From NCBI GenBank assembly GCA_020091685.1, contig CM034606.1:14989695-15053694 (forward strand): a DNA stretch of 64,000 nucleotides, read 5' to 3'. Shown one piece after another: positions 37,101 to 52,100 of the stretch. A program made the position numbers and the translations under genes. Origin of the DNA: Lutjanus erythropterus (Eukaryota; Chordata; Actinopteri; Lutjaniformes; Lutjanidae). Below the pieces are notes generated by a model. That model saw only the letters and a program-made list of their open reading frames with translations, was not told the DNA's origin and did not search any database. Each line of letters starts with the position of its first letter. Position 1 is the stretch's first letter.

Positions 37101-40100
37101 GATGAGAGAAAGTGAAGCAAGTGGCTGGTGAACAAGTTTGACCTCTTGCTTTTTAGCTTTGTCATTGTACACAGAACAACACAACAGCATGGCACACTGT
37201 AAACTTTACATACAGAATTTCTAAATCACCACAAAACTAAGAATGATGGAAGCAGAGAAGAGCAAAGCTTTTCAGTTTTTCTAATGAAACTATAAGCAGG
37301 AAAATGGACACTTTTACATTTCTGGCTTTGGGGAAATCTGTTGTTGGTTTTTTTTTTTACCAGCAAGACCCACAAATTAATGCCTCTTTGTCATCTGTGA
37401 TGTGAAAAGATCAATCACGTAGAATGACATAGGAGTTTAGTGTGGCACTGAACTGAAAAAGGGATGAATTGTTGAATATTCATTCAAAAATTCATATTGA
37501 ACTGCCAAATCCAATTCGACTGACAAAGTTCTGAGTGGAGCACAGCCCTACTATTTATACAATCTATGACTAGACCTCAAGGTATTTATGTTTATTTAAT
37601 TGTATTGTGGGGCTTTTTGATTAGATCACTTAGTCTTCATTAGCTGAGTAAGTTTCCCAGCTGTATTCGAATTGCAAATGTACAAACTTTTAGTGTATAT
37701 TTTTCTGTATAACCCTCAGCATTTAAGCCAACACAAGTCCTTAAAATGTTCAGAAAAAAACAATGGAAATTTAAACTTCCATAACAACTGAGCAAACTCA
37801 AAATGTGATCTGGTCAAAAGCTCCAGAGGGGCGGTGTAAATCTGAATGTCTGACTCTAAACAAATAGTTTCTCGTCATCTCATATGATGATCAAATTATA
37901 TGTTTACTTATCAAGTCAGTCAAGACTTTTTCTGTACAAAAGTGATGTAAACACTGTTTTTAAAGTTTAGGTTGGGATCATGCTGTTGTACAAAGGCATC
38001 AGATGTTAACAATGGACTGTATCAGTGATTTTAGCATTATAGAACTGTGGATCTGACATTTATCAGTAGACACTTTAAACAATTAACAACGATTGATAGA
38101 CCTCTGAAATATTTTATGACTCTTGCGTGTCATAAAATGCGTGGTTATTGTTGTAATTTATGGAGCTGTCTCCTAATGACACCTCTGCTGTCAATAAGCA
38201 TTAACCACAGCTGCAAAGTACCACAATTAAATTCAAATGAGCGCTATCATTTAAGACTGTTCAAATAAAATAGTAAATGCACCCAGGGAGTCATTTCAGA
38301 AATATCTACCGCATTAAATGATCAGCTAAAATTCTCAAAGCTCAGATTTGTGTTGTGTTTATGGTTTTAACATCTACTCATTACAACATGTGAAGATTAT
38401 AATATCTGACCTTATTTTATAGGAAACCATTAAACTCCGTCTTCTTATGTCTCTATACAGAGTCTGAATGGCTCAGAACATACACAATGTTTCAGACAAT
38501 TTGGATAGATGTATATTCCTTCAAAATAAAATGGCATGCAATAACAATAAGCAGATAATTACTATTTTAATTTAAACTTTAAACAGCTGTTACCTTCAAA
38601 TGTCAATGACTAAAACCAGACAGATGTCAGTCTGAGCTCAAACCTGAGACTGTCTGTCAAACATATTCAAGCAAAGAAACATCATATATCATTAAGTTGT
38701 ACTACTTACTCTGTAGAAGTGCATTATGTTTTCTTTAGTCAAAGTCTTCAGATAGGCCACTTCAATGTTATCTGCAACACAACAGGGTAAACAGAAGTTT
38801 AGACACTATTAACATAAGTATCACCATAAGTATCACTACTGTAGGGCTCAAAACTTGAGACATGCATCACAAGGTGTTTTAAAAAAAAAGTTATGTGTTA
38901 AAGTAACTACAAGGTACTTTCATATTGTGCCGATTTTGGAAGCCCCTGTTGGGAAAAGCAGTAGTGTTTCTGCTGACATAACCACAAAATATAATGTCAA
39001 AAATAAAATTATCTGAAGAAAAATCAACTCCTGCCTCTTTTTAAATTATTAATGTACTTTGCCTTGGAAAATATTAACACAGGCTCTTCCAGGCTGCATG
39101 CCGTAAATCTTTTCATCTGATCCAAAGGCAGGCATTGCAAGTAACTATATAGAAAAAGCCAATCTTCTCGCTGATGGCCTTGTTTGCTCATGCAGGTGAT
39201 ATGGAGGCATCAGTATTAAATTGAGACAGTTTCATAACCAGGTAAAAGCTCCTTGCAGGTGGAAAACTGATGTCTGAGACTAGAGCTACCAAGAATCAAT
39301 TCCATGATAGTTAGTTCAGCTTATGGTCAGGACTTGAACAGTTTGATGGTAAACTAAAGCTTTTTATTTTAAATCTAGAAGTGAATCATATTGAGTAAGA
39401 ATCGTTTTGCACGAAATGTAAAAAGCAATTACTGAATCAAGCCAAGGGAAACAATTAACTAACAGCATCTCCGTCTCACAGTTAGCCACAGGAGCAGACT
39501 GTGTGTAAGCACTGACTAATGGCGTGTGCTGTATGTTTTCTGTGCCCTTGGCGTTGAGCATGTTAGCTGCCCTCACTCTCCTGACTCCCCCCCCCCTCCT
39601 TTAACGCTGCTAGTATCAGTAATCACCACCACTCCCTTGGCAGCCTTTCACTGTTGCCATCACTCAGGGCTTTAGGCAGATTACCAGTGAATCAGGCCCA
39701 TTACAATCCATTATGGCACTCAGGAGAGTGCTGCAAGAGAGAGGTGTGCTACGGCTGCAGATTATTTCAGGCTTTAATCGATCCCAATTTGTGCAGCTCT
39801 AAGCAACATCCTGCTCACCTCTGGGACTGACCAAAATATTGATAACCCTCAAGAACTCTTATTTGACTTTGCACGTTACACAAGCGGTTTATGATAGCAG
39901 GTAGTTCAGAATTTTGAAATATATTTCAATAGACTGAAAAAAAGGTGCATTTGGTTTTTGAAACTTAACGATAATTAAGAGTTAGCAGTGAGGTAAAGAC
40001 AGTTGGGAGGCCTCACCTCTGTCAAAATTATACTGCTGAGAAATGATCTCTCCCCAGTACTTGGCACACTCAGCAGACAGCTTCTTCGGCTTGTCCAGGC

Positions 40101-43100
40101 GGCGGATGGCCAGAGCCTGGATGTGTTTCTGGAAGGCTTCCTCGCTCATCTCCTCTACAGCCTTCTCCATGGTGCAGAGGAAAGCCTCCACGCGGCTCTC
40201 CAGGTAGTGGGGCGCCTTCTCCGACTGGATGATGAAGCGCAGGCCTTGCACTCCATTAGCCCGCCGGGGCCCACTGAACACAATATAGCCTGGGGGGATG
40301 AAAAGGGGAAGATATGCAAGGGCTCAGCACAAAGAGCAGACAGGGAACCTCAGCCTGCCCAGAAGCCATTTTGCTCTAAACTACCAACTTAACATTTATA
40401 GAGTTATGTACTTAAGCCTTTTTAAATAGTTTCAAAAACATTATATTCCAATTACTATCTCTGTATTTAATTCTGGTCTTAGTACTACAGCATTTATCCA
40501 AAGGAAATGTGGTTCAGAGACTCTGTCTATTCATTCCTCAAGTTATTAAACATCATCACGGCTTACAGCAGTTTAGAAACCACAGTCACACAGTTTTTGG
40601 TCTTCATTAAATCTGCATAATTCTCAAAGAAAAGTGTTTGAGTAAATATTCACCACTTGGTAGCAAAATATAACACCACTTCCACAGCCTCGTCTCGCCT
40701 CTACAGAATATTAAAAACTGGTGGAAAATGCTTCGCACGATATGTTCTACATCATTTGTTCGTGTCTGGTGGGCTCACCCAGCTGCTCTTTGGTTCTCAG
40801 TGTGTTGAAGCAGGGCTCAGAGATGATCTGACAGAAAAGCTCCAGCAGCATGTTGTCGTGGGTGGTCTGCATGTCTGTCTGATAGTAGATCTCAATGCCA
40901 CAATTGTTGTGCACCTCGTTTCTCTGCTGGTAAACATACCAGCCACCTGAGAGGAACAGAGGAAAATTTGTTTTTGTCAGTACAGTAATGATACAGAGTA
41001 AACACACTCGAATGTGCATTATTGACACAGAAAAAAGCATCTCTCCTGAGCTGGGCCTGAAAAAGAAACTGAAAATAAAAGGCAGTAACACAACTGAAAG
41101 AATGGGCATGCATTTTGTATGTCTGTGTGTGTGTGTGCATTACAACATTGAAATCCTCTTCCCCTTCCATCTCTTGCCACACTGCTCCAATTTTTAAAAT
41201 AGAAAAATTATTATGGAACTATGGAATGGACTTTGATAACTAGTAGGGCTGGGCAATATGTTGATATAATATCAAAATTGTGATATGAGACTAGATATCA
41301 TCTTTCATTTTGGACATCGTTATATGGCATAATTGTTGTCTTTTCCTGGTTTTAAAGGCTGCATTAGCATTAGCACTTGCCGGACCATTCTAGCGGTTTT
41401 ATTATTTGTCTTCACTCAGTTATCATATTCACATCACTGCTGATTATTTATCAAAAATCTTGCGGAATAGCAAAAACATATCAAGATATTATTTAGAAGC
41501 CATATCGCCCAGCCCTATTAACTAGAGATGTAACAATATATAATATAGTGATATCGCAATATTGCAATTATAAAATGTTGATGATATGTCTACTGTGGTT
41601 TTTAGATGTGATGATTTTTTTACTCTATAAAAACACTGCTACTAACTTGCAACATTTTTGCAGGTGAACATACATAATAATACTTGGCTAGATTCTTTTT
41701 ATTTTATTTATGAAGGAAAGCAGAATCACTTCACAGCTACTACAAGGAACTTTTATATTTTGTTGATTTTGGAGGCCCCTGTGGATGAAAGCGGTGGCAT
41801 TCCCACCATGAAAATAAAATATAAAAACGAAAATTATCTGAATAAAAATGCTTCTTTTTAACGGTCCAGCGCACTACTCACTCTAACTTTGCCTGGGAAA
41901 ATGTAAAAACAGGCTCGTTTCATCTGATTTCAAGGAAAATGTAAGACTGAGACGGACTCTGCAGATCGCTTTGGCAGTTCCCCAGTAGTGGAACGAGTTG
42001 GCCTACTCTGTTCGATCTGCAGGGTCCCTCTCAGTCTTTAAGAAAAGACTATAAACCCATCTATTTTGTGAACACATCTGCAATTGATTGACAGGGGGAA
42101 AAAAACAATGCATGCTTTGCATTCTATGCATTGCCTCTTGCACTGCCTGTTCTTTCTTGACTAGATCATTACTTGTGTTGTATTAGCTCTCAGATGTATG
42201 TCGCTCTAGATACAAGCATCTGCTAAATGACTGGGAAAATGTTCCATCTAACCAGCACTTAACTTTTTTTCAGGTGAGTGTGTGCAGATTTAATTTAGGT
42301 CACAAAGCCTGTAAAAGTTCAGTCAAACATGACTGGGCTGTGCTGAGATATGTTGAGAGCTCAACATGTAAAGCAGTGATGGAGCAAAGACCAGCTGAAG
42401 TAGTTTCAAGTTAAATCCTTTTATTAACCCAAAACCCACAGTGATCCATGGACTCCGATAAGCATGGAAATGAATTTCAGCAGCCTTGCCGTACACCTCT
42501 ACATAATCCACTCCATGATCCCTGTATGCATAATCTGGTCTTTCAAAAACACAATCAACGCTGCCTAAAGTAACGGCTGCAAAAAAACGATGAGCTGTTT
42601 CAATCAGTTTTTTCTCAGCACTTTGCCTGAGGCGTAGATGAGCGTAATACAGTAAAACAGAAAAGTTCACACAGAGGACAGTGGTGACACTCTCCAGAAA
42701 GGCGGAGACATTGCGCTGAATGCCAACATCATGCCTTTTTTTTGCTGAGTGTTTCCAAATTGGTCCTCTCTTGCCTTTCATCTGTGCATTACATTTTCTT
42801 TTGAGCAGAACATGGAGAGGAGCCATCCATTCCAGCATACGGAAAACTGGATCCTTTTACGCTCAGCCTTAGTTTGTTTGAGTCCATTGTGATCAAGCTC
42901 ACTTTGAATGGAGGGTGAGCTCAGGCTGCGTAATGCAGGTACATTTATGCACATGCTGACAGAGCACTTTGGCTCTGCGCTCGGGGAGTGTCCTGTCCAC
43001 AGTCCTCAACATCTCCCCCTGCATTCTTCTAAACATGTCTAAAGTTTTACTTTAGTTTACTTAGAAAACAGAAAAAGGAATGGTCCTGGGCAGGTAAGCT

Positions 43101-46100
43101 CTGTGATTAATCACAGCACTAATATGAAGTGTGGACATTTCAAGCTCATGTGCCATTGTGTATTTTGTTAAACTTTATGCTGTCTGTGTGGCATATGCTA
43201 GCTTTCAGTCAAACTCAAAACAACTGCAACACATCAATACTGAATTCTAAGTTGCAATGCACATTTGCAAACTGGACAACTTACTAACTTACTAACTTTA
43301 AATGCCCCATTTTTTGACCATATAAATTATACATGCTAATATACCATGCCTTTCCTACAACAATAGAACACATTAATAACTAAAGTTGTAGATTTAATTG
43401 TTGTCTAGAGTTAGTCTCGTGTTAAAAAGCCTGTCAATCAACTTAAGAGCAATATCAGGCTCCAAAATTAGACCATCTTTCTGACTGCATTTTGATCACA
43501 TGGGGCCTTTAACAAAGATTTATGTGTAACTGGACAGATTTATGTGAACTAGCCACTCTAGAGCTTTCAGCTGTAAGTGTAATATCGTGTTTCTTGGATA
43601 GACTGTCAGCCACTCAGTCATTCCACAAGCCAATTTTGTGTTTACATCCTTTATGTCCTTCTCCAAGGCTCCTGCACCGTGTCTGACTGGCAGTCTGGAG
43701 CCAGGCCTGGAAAATCCCTCAGTGAGACACAGGATGTCTCCAGGTGGCCCCGCACGGCTCTGGTTTTCCTCTCCACATCATTTGACTTCCCTAATGTAAT
43801 CAGAAAGGCAGCACAGGTGCTTTGCTTGGCGTGTGCGCATTCATCTTTGAGCTGAGAGGAAGGTATGTACGCATTTTGCTCAATGACGTCCATTTCCACT
43901 GAGTGACCATTATGTTCCTCTGACGGAAATGAGGGATGTTGAATTTAATCAAGTCTTTACAAACGCAACACAGCGTCACTGATGACGAGGGCGAGAGCAC
44001 TGGGTAAAGGCTCTTCTGCATGGTCGCCGTGGAGACAGACATGACTGGCAGACGATGATTAAGAGCGCTTAACTGGTTTGTGTGTGTGTGTGTATGGGAT
44101 GTGGGGGAGTGCAGGACCTACCGTCTGGAACCTGAACCTCTCTGTAGCGAATCAGTTGGCTTGGGAGGAGGGGCTTTGTGTGAGCGTGCTCAATGAGTGT
44201 GTCCTCCACCATTTGCATCATGCCAAGAGCAGACTAGAGATGCCAGACAGGAGGGAAAACAAAACAGTTCAGTCCACAAAAACAGTATTTTTAGGAATAT
44301 TCTATGCAGAAAAACATTCTATGCCTCTGAGGTTTAGAAATTGTAATTTAACTTTCTGTTATGCACACTTAATCTAGCTCTTTTTTCAGTCAGTGATTTT
44401 TTTTTTATGAACATTCCCCAGAATTACTTCTGACATCCCCAACAGGCTGCATTAAGCTGGCTCTACGTGAGCAGATTTAAGTTATCTTGACATTGAACCT
44501 TTTCTACCCTCAAAGTGGATTCGCAAATTGATGGTATACTTTGCACTGCTCTCTAAACCTTCACCTAAAAACCACATTCAAGTTAGTTTGACATTCAATA
44601 TTAAATGCATACCCCCCCCCCCCCCCTTCATTCAAAGAATAGAAAAGGTAGGAGAAGAAAAACTATTATCATTCGTATTTTCAAATGCATCAACATCAAT
44701 TCAGTACATCAGTAAGGGCCAGGTAAATGTGTAATTTGCAGCCTAATATAATGTTATATAAGTGTTTAATACATTTTAGCCTATACCCTGTAAGTTCATG
44801 TGAATTCTGATTGGCTGTCTGTTTCTGTCTTTCATCAAATTGCTCTGAAAGTGATCCCAATGATATTTTTCACCTCTGTCATTGTCATTATAGCTGTGGT
44901 GTTGACTCTGCCATCCACTTGAGTGAGAACGATTTTTAAAAAGGACAGATTTACAGTTACTGTAATGTTAATTACTGTTCTTGGTGTTGACGGCCCTGTA
45001 CTTGTACTGGGATAATCGATAGACCTCACTGTGGAAACTTTCACTTATTTTTTAATCAGCAGAACAAAGTTCAATAGTTCTGTGTGTTATCCTGACAGAA
45101 AGATCTCAGAAGTAGATATGTCACACAGCCTTTTAAATAATGAGATAAAACTGAAACCAGTAGGTCATAAAACGGGAACGTAAGATTAACGAGCCTTTAA
45201 ATTTACTGTAGAGTAAACAGATGGCTATCTAGCCAAGTTCACTACAGTTTGTAGATTTAGCAGTGTAATAGCCAAAGATATATAGAATCCTTTTGGAACG
45301 TGTTACGGTATGTGGGATGTGTATGAGATGACTTTAGCCAATGAGGAATTTAAAGGTTTCCAGACTGGACTCTGACACAGACACGGTCAGACAATGTGTT
45401 TGCTGAAAAAGTTGAGGTTGGAGAATTAGGTTACATTAATCCAATGTAAAGGGAAAGGTACATGTAACCTGGTAATAGGTTTAGCTCTTCTTGCAACAAA
45501 ACAACAAAAAAGTAATTAAAGCTACATCACCAATAGCTTTGTAAAATCCATGTTTAAAAGTGACATTTTCCTGCCCATTAATTGACCTGCTTTGCTAACA
45601 TTAATAACAACAAATATCTCATCAAAACATGAATACTTGATTCTTCATCTATCATACAGACTCATATTATATTACAAGGCTTTCTCTGCCAAGTTACTTG
45701 TTCAGTTTTTGTTCTGGCCTTTCAGGAGCAGGCCTACACTGTAGCTCCTTGATGATGAAATGGATCATTGCTCCCACTGGTGACTCTAATTCTCTGTCCA
45801 CCAGACTGTGACGCTGTCATCATTACAAGGCGTAACATGGGCGCCGCGACAGCTGAGACCTCATATAAAGTGTGACTTGATCGCAGGATCTTATAAGAGG
45901 TTTTCTACAATAATCCTCTGTGATACCATCGCAGGGCCAGATAAACGGCTGGAGGTGACTGGAAAGTTGTTTGAGAATATAAAAAAAAAAAAAAAAAAAA
46001 AAAAGGGTATTCACTGAGAAAGAGGCATACACATTTTTTACAAAACCTAGAGCCTTGATATGAAGAGAAAGCTGCACTATTGTGAATTAAGCTAACAAAA

Positions 46101-49100
46101 TTTGCTCAGATGGCCATAAAAACACAAACCTCTTTGGTGATGTTGCCATGGAGAAGGGCTTCAATATGTAACCGTGACAATAGCTGAGGTATGAAGGCCT
46201 TGAGGCGTGGGAGAGTTACATCTGGAATACAGATCACAGACAACAGCAATCAATCAAAGAGCAATTTCCCAAGATGCTATCAAGACTGACTCAGTAAAAA
46301 AAAAAAGCAAGATAACTGCTGTTTCATTGCACAGTATTTCTGTCACAAACAGAACAACAACCGTTTTCACACTTTAGACAGTCATGCAAGCCTGGTAAAA
46401 CACACACTCACACATTCTGTTACACATGCACAAAAATCACGTCTATTTCAATGTGGGCTGGCCAATCTGAATTCAAGCAACGTCTGACCCAGATTCAAGG
46501 ATGAGCTACTACAGGGATACACACACAATTTATCTAAATGATTGTTTGCCCACAGCAACACCAATACACACATACACACTATGAAACTGAAGGCTGAAAG
46601 CGTCTCATAGACCCTAGACAGGGGACAGCAGGAGGGTAAGGCCACTGATAAGGGAACAGGCCGTGGTAATTGGAGGCCCCGGTGACTGGGCTACAGGCTT
46701 TGACCCTGCAGGTTAATTGAGTCTCATGTGAATCCGAGGATAGTCTGTGTAAGCTCCGTGGTAAAAATATAACAGTCTGCCCTTCAGGTTTCTGACTGGC
46801 ACTGCGGAGAGGAAAGACTGCAGCTAGGGAGGCATCTGCTGGAGAACAGCCTCAGCATTCAAATGAGGATTTAAGGAGGAAAACAGAAGAGAAGAAAAGA
46901 CCTGAAGTGAGAGGAGCGAAAGAGTAGCCCTCAACTGACTGTAAGCCAAACACCTTGAAACTTTCGGGTAACCAAGGAACTCACACCTATGAAAATGAGA
47001 AAGTGAAATTTCTTACAGCCGTACGTTTGTTGCCACAGCTACTAAGTTATTCTAGGGATGGCTCAATAACACTTTTTCATGTCCAATCCTTTGAGTATCT
47101 GCAGATACTAAATTTGATACCATCTGTTTCCCTCTCTTACAACAACTAAGCTGTTAATAATAAACTGTATGGATGCACTTTGCTTGACCTAGCCATCTAA
47201 AAAAGCATCATGCTAAAACTGTGAAACAAATATTCTACTCCCATGAAGAAGAAATACACAACCCACAGTAGACTCAGTTATGCAGTACTGCTTTTGCTTC
47301 TTTCTGTCTAACCTTTTTCCACACAAAAAGACTTTTAGCAGCACTTCTGACTCAGTCAGTAATCAAACATTCAAAGTTAAATTTAAATAAATTGCACAAA
47401 TTGTATTTTGATTGAAAAATTATCAAAATCACAATATGGCCAATGTCCAAATCGCAAAAGCTACAATTTTGCAACAAAACAGCATTATAATGTAGAGAAG
47501 TACTGTAGCGCCACAGAGATGCCCTGGTCTACAGATGTAAGAAAACATGTTTGATTGGTAGAGGCTGCAAAAAAAGTCACATCATGATTTTAATCTTTTA
47601 TTTTTCAATGACAATGAAAACTGTGTTGCAAAAATAATCATTAACACTAACTGTGAATCATATCACAAACACAATACATGTCAAAATAATTGCAATATTT
47701 TTTTTTCACCACATCATGTAGCCATAATTTACATGATAGTTTAGGCTAATAGACCAAATTGCACTTTTTCCCCCAATATCTGACCATCACCTCATACAAC
47801 TTGCTACACAGCCCAAGCTTCACTTTCTCACTTCTAGCCTGAAGAAGGGCTTCACTGTGCATTTATTCTGTGTCTCAGTGACCTCAGTTTGGCCCACAGT
47901 AGAGAAAGGACTAATAAGCACAAGGGCTGGGACTTTCAGACAGAAGTAAAGAGAAAGACAGAGATTAAGAGCAGCGTCTCACCATCCAGAGCCTCTCTGA
48001 GCTCATCTTTGGTCCAAGCAACCTCGGTCATTAGTAGACGGAGGTAGTACATGGCGTGCTGGTGAGGCTGCTCGGCTCTGAAGTTATTCAAAGACCTCAT
48101 GTACTGCAGGGAGAAAGAGACGGCAAAGTCAGTTCAACCTCAACGCCTGAACTGGGGTTTTTTCATGTCAAAACTACTGCAGGGTATAAAACCTACTACT
48201 ACTTCAGTGCGTATGTATTGTGAGGCAGAGCAAAATAAGGGGTTAACGTTAGCTGCTCCACAAACAGCTAAAAAGTAATTCCTCTGATCGATCATGACTC
48301 ATAACTTTGTACTGATGATAGAGCTGCCATCAGAGCTTACCGCTTCTTTGATGATGTCAAAGCGCTTCTCATCTATCTCAAAGGTGGCCATCTTCTCGAT
48401 GATCTTCTTCAGCAGGATGTGCTGTTTGTCATTGTAACCTTTAACAGACAGCTGCAGCAGACAGTGACAGAGGACAGGTGGTACATCATCAACAAACAGA
48501 AAGATAAGGTCAGCATGGCATCATCAGTGGCCTTAAAATGTTTTACAGATCATACTGTAGTTTTGTTTGTTGGTTTGAAGGTTCTGAGCCATTTATTTAT
48601 AATGTCTGACTAAGTACTGTAATTACTGGCTGACCAAATGATTGTCAAGAAAAAAAAAACATCTCTCCTACGCTTAAGATGAGTCACCAGCACAATAAAT
48701 ATCACAAAATGTTGCCTGCTGCACATATATATTTGCTAAAAATGTTCCAATAAACCTCAACTAAAATGGGGAGGAATCTATGTTAAAAAAAAGATTCCTG
48801 TTGAACACAGGAGTAAAAAAAAGGAAACACAAGGCTGATCTATAATAGGAAGCATCACTTAATCATCTCCTGCAGTGCAAACATATTTCACTGAGCTCTC
48901 TCAGGGAGTCGGAGGAGACCTAAGTGGTTGATGATGAGGTTTTTCTATGCAAATGAGTATTTTAAAAATGGAAAAGAACAGTCAAGGTTATTTAAAGCCT
49001 CCACTTTGCAATGTCATCTGCACCTTATGGCCCTTCATGATTCAGCAGAAACCTCCAGTTACATGGCTATGCTCTCAGACTCATCCCCTGTCCCTGCAGT

Positions 49101-52100
49101 GACACCTGTTAAAAGTAATCTCTCCTAACATCATTAACCTTGGCAAACACCCGGCCGGCCACACTGATACTGCTGACTCAAATCAATTACATACAGCCCA
49201 TCACACAGCTACACAGATAGTGTGTTGAATGGCTGCCTCTGAGGACACACCCCAACCATGAATTCACTTGTGAGAGGAAGCTAATGAATACAGGTTAGTA
49301 GGTCATATGAAGAGTGCAGAGTGTTAGTGTGGAAGTTAGAAAGCTTAACACCACCACAGCAAAGCAGTTTCACTCATAGGTTGGCTGAATTAAATCTCAG
49401 ACACACACAGACACAGTTAATAAAAGTGCAGCATTCAGAAGTTGGGGAAACAAAAAGGAGCCTGATTGAGCTACTCACTCCTCACTATGTATATCAAACA
49501 AATCCACTCCCAACGTCCTTTGTGCTATTGCATCAGCAGAAACTGGACTATAAATATGTTAGAGAATGCATCATTTGGCTTTATTCCTTTTGTCTTGCGA
49601 TAGAGACATTTTTTCATATACTAGCTGTATGACAATAGAGAAAAGAGAACGACGGCCAAAACCCCCCAAAATAATTATACTGAGTAGGTAAAATCGTGCC
49701 ATGTAGTCTATTTCTCCTTCCCCTCTCTACTCTGCATGCGCCGTCTGAATATATTACCCTGAATAAATTTCTGAAGTGAATCTGAATATCAGTCACTCAA
49801 GTGTCCTTGACTGAACTGGCCAGGGTTCAAGTGTACACTGAAACCCTCCACAAAGTTTTATTTTAAAATTTGTCAGTTTTATTGCCATGGCGATGGGTAC
49901 CTAAATGAAAACTTATTACAGTGATTAATTTATTTTAAAAGTGCTAATCATATAAATGAGAAAGTCTTGCGACAAAAGCCCTATATGTACAGGACTAGTA
50001 TTACTACGGGACTTCATGTGATTTAGAAATTACACACCCATGTCTGTGTTTCATACAGCCCATTTGACAGGATAAGCCAAGTCTGTACTTTAATCAAATT
50101 TACAGACATTATTCCCAGGTTATATCCTCAAGGCTATTTGTAACATCACCATTTTAGGAGAAGTGCGGCTCTTCCTCAGCAGCCACATCAATAATATAGT
50201 CTACAGAGGTTTTGCACAAAGTTAATACAGTTAAATTAGAGATTAGAGTAGTGGTGGAATTTTAACTTTACAAATTACAGACATGGCAGATTTGCACAGG
50301 ATCACAGATGACCTGTGCAATTATTACAAATTACTAGAGGTCCCCAGGTTATACTAGTCCCATGCAAATAGGGCTTTAGACTTCATTTGGAGGTATGAAA
50401 GTAATATAAAATAAAACAGAAAATGAAATCTAATGAACAGGTTCTCTCAAGTCTTTGGGGGAAAATCTTGGAAATTCAATGCCAACATAGTAGCATCTGA
50501 CATATCAAAAGGACTGTATTCAGCTATCATACATTTAAGTGAAATTAAGTTGGTGTTTGCAGGGAATGCAGTAGCAAGCAGAGATTCCTATAAATCCTTC
50601 AGGTTGGACAAACAGCACACACAGCACTTCAAATGGAGTGTTGAAAACCAAGCCATTCCACACTCTGTCAAAGCATCAAAGTGGACCCTTCATTGGCGCC
50701 CCCACTTCCCTTCAGACTTCAAACAGCTTACTTACGAGGATGGCATTCATCCCCGAGGCTATGCCATACACCAGCCCAGCCAGGCGGGCTGCATATGTAT
50801 ACTCTTTTAGATCATCCTTCAGTAACCTGAGTAACAAGTAGGTCATGTTGCAGTGCAGGGGATCTGCGTATAGGTAGCGACTAATGGAATGAGAAAAAAA
50901 GAACAAAAACAAAAACGCATGTTTGTTGGGAATGAGGGATTGTCATTAAAAAAAAAAAACACAGGACAATACAAGTATGACAAGAACGATTAGAAGAGTA
51001 TGTATATGCAGCCTCATGACCAGCTTCAGACAACTATATTCTATGGAAGACTCCGCGCCATGACTGTTTTCAGATCAAACTTTAAATCATAAACTCCATG
51101 TCATTGGGAGGGGGCCGCCGTTTTGCCTGATGTAAAGTACGGGTGTGTTTCTAACAGCAATACATCTAAAAGAAATAACTACAATTCGATATTCCTGAGA
51201 ACGTGAGAAAATAAAACACCTAAGTAGTAAGAAGGGTTTCGCGGGAGGTGGGTGAGCAACAAGGGAAGAAAGACTGATGAAGAATGAAGAGAGAGATGCA
51301 GACAGAACAGGGGCTAGAACAGCCAGGCCTCGGCGGAAGGTTTTTGCAAATAATTTGCATGTTTTTAAACTGCATGAGTGAGGCTTACCACATAGGAAGT
51401 CTCAAACTGTCAACAATTTTGCCAGTACAGATAGCAAATTATGATATACGCTCGTTTTCTGTACCCATTTTAACTTGTTTGATTAATTGTATCCTCCTGT
51501 GTGATAAAACCTTCCAGATGGCTTCAAATGACCTGCCAACCAAGGCCTAGCTGAGCTACAACAGCACAGTCTAAGGATGATAAAGGTTTGGGACGTAAGA
51601 TTTGGGATGCAGCATGAGGGCGATGGGGAGTGAATACTTACATACATCCCATAGACGGTATTTTGGAGGTCATAGTTCAAGCCAGCTAGCTCGGCTGCAT
51701 ATGCATACTCGTTGAGGGAGTCCTTGAGGAGCTCCAGGTATAAATATGCCATGTTACAATGCAATGGGTCCACATACGCAAACGGGCTGTAGAGAAAATG
51801 GCAGTGGTCAAACAAAGCAAAGAAACAGAATGTAGAGATATTGGTCTCCACATTTCTCACAGTAGGAGCTGAAGTACTGTACGGTTCTACACATTAACAT
51901 ACATTTAATTGTAGTTAGGGAAGTACTAGTACAGGTATTCACCATAAACACTCCGGCACAGGACGCTTGAGTTGGTATCCGACTTGATATAGTTTGTTGC
52001 GACAGATGAACCAAAATAAGCTTTTAAGTATTTAAGAGGACTAATACTGAAGAAATTTAGTCCCACCCAAAAGGATCTGGCTGTGTTTCAGTTGTTGACT

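Larger units (their letters stand above)
40947..44121 (-). other. IDE intron 19 (3.2 kb), repeat-rich
   Basis: Contains an hAT-like MITE (41244-41517), family D copy 2 (41750-41960), a LINE 3' end (41960-42235), a 171-codon open frame (42323-42838) and a possible TIR element (43300-43512). These are listed separately. Confidence 0.8.
44234..46129 (-). other. IDE intron 18 (1.9 kb)
   Basis: GTTTGT donor and TCTAG acceptor. It contains a C15 run and an A24 run, listed separately, and no recognised exon or transposon. Confidence 0.8.

Noticed and set aside
45981..46004. A24 run as the tail of a retrotransposed gene or SINE
   Set aside because: No SINE, LINE or processed-gene body and no target duplication were recognised around it.
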